Positions 6,890 through 6,903 of a DNA stretch of 6,903 nucleotides are shown here, piece by piece. The stretch spans positions 1 to 6,903 of the forward strand of contig DASRFK010000229.1 of the NCBI GenBank assembly GCA_035651635.1, written 5' to 3'. Each line of letters starts with the position of its first letter. The stretch's first letter is position 1. The notes under the pieces are model-generated. The model made no database searches and was not told the DNA's origin. It was given only the letters and a program-made list of their open reading frames with translations. This DNA comes from JANXQE01 sp035651635 (lineage in GTDB: Bacteria; Verrucomicrobiota; Verrucomicrobiia; Limisphaerales; UBA8199). The translations under genes were made by a program, and so were the position numbers.

Positions 6890-6903
6890 GTGCTTAAATA
6901 AAG

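Larger units (their letters stand above)
6745..6903 (+). other. Noncoding region after pilB, no complete gene
   Basis: 159 bases follow the pilB stop without a supportable gene. The stretch holds a compact palindromic segment near 6776-6798 and two short dyads at 6859-6889, annotated separately. The last 25 bases are A/T-rich (TTAAATAAAG at the very end) and could be upstream sequence of a following gene outside the window. No strong T-tract terminator lies directly behind the stop codon, so transcription may continue into a downstream gene. Confidence 0.5.

Overview
The window reads as an ordinary bacterial chromosomal segment with two divergent transcription units. No RNA gene, CRISPR array, insertion sequence or phage gene was recognised. 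The taxon is an inference: a large GH13-plus-debranching-enzyme fusion, a TPR/GspE_N protein beside a PilB-type ATPase, weak Shine-Dalgarno sequences and a GCCTTTAGGC-like intergenic palindrome together suggest a Gram-negative bacterium of the Verrucomicrobiota (Pedosphaera-like). No marker gene is present to prove it.

Layout. Positions 1-3731 on the minus strand hold a very large glycogen-debranching enzyme. It carries an N-terminal GH13 glucanotransferase domain with all catalytic residues, a bacterial debranching-enzyme N domain, and the first third of the GH133 alpha-1,6-glucosidase domain. The reading frame stops at an in-frame TGA (18-20), yet the frame beyond it continues to the window edge with residues (I-R-M-D-P) expected of the same domain. 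The gene is therefore either broken by one nonsense change, or the sequence has an error at this edge. Positions 3732-4142 are a divergent intergenic region with a repeated GGGCAAAA motif. Positions 4143-6744 on the plus strand hold a two-gene unit. The first gene encodes a TPR protein fused to a degenerate GspE/MshE N-terminal domain and has no ATPase. The second, 10 bases later, encodes a complete PilB/GspE-family assembly ATPase. Positions 6745-6903 are noncoding, with short inverted repeats.

How the genes work together. The two plus-strand genes belong to a type IV pilus or type II secretion machine: the ATPase powers pilin polymerisation at the inner membrane, and its neighbour looks like an ATPase-less paralogue of the ATPase's N-terminal module tethered to a protein-binding TPR. 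The debranching enzyme belongs to glycogen or maltodextrin breakdown. Nothing here links it functionally to the pilus genes beyond the shared divergent intergenic region.

I did not find a clearly new system. The points most worth a second look are the premature TGA in the debranching enzyme and the TPR/GspE_N companion protein.
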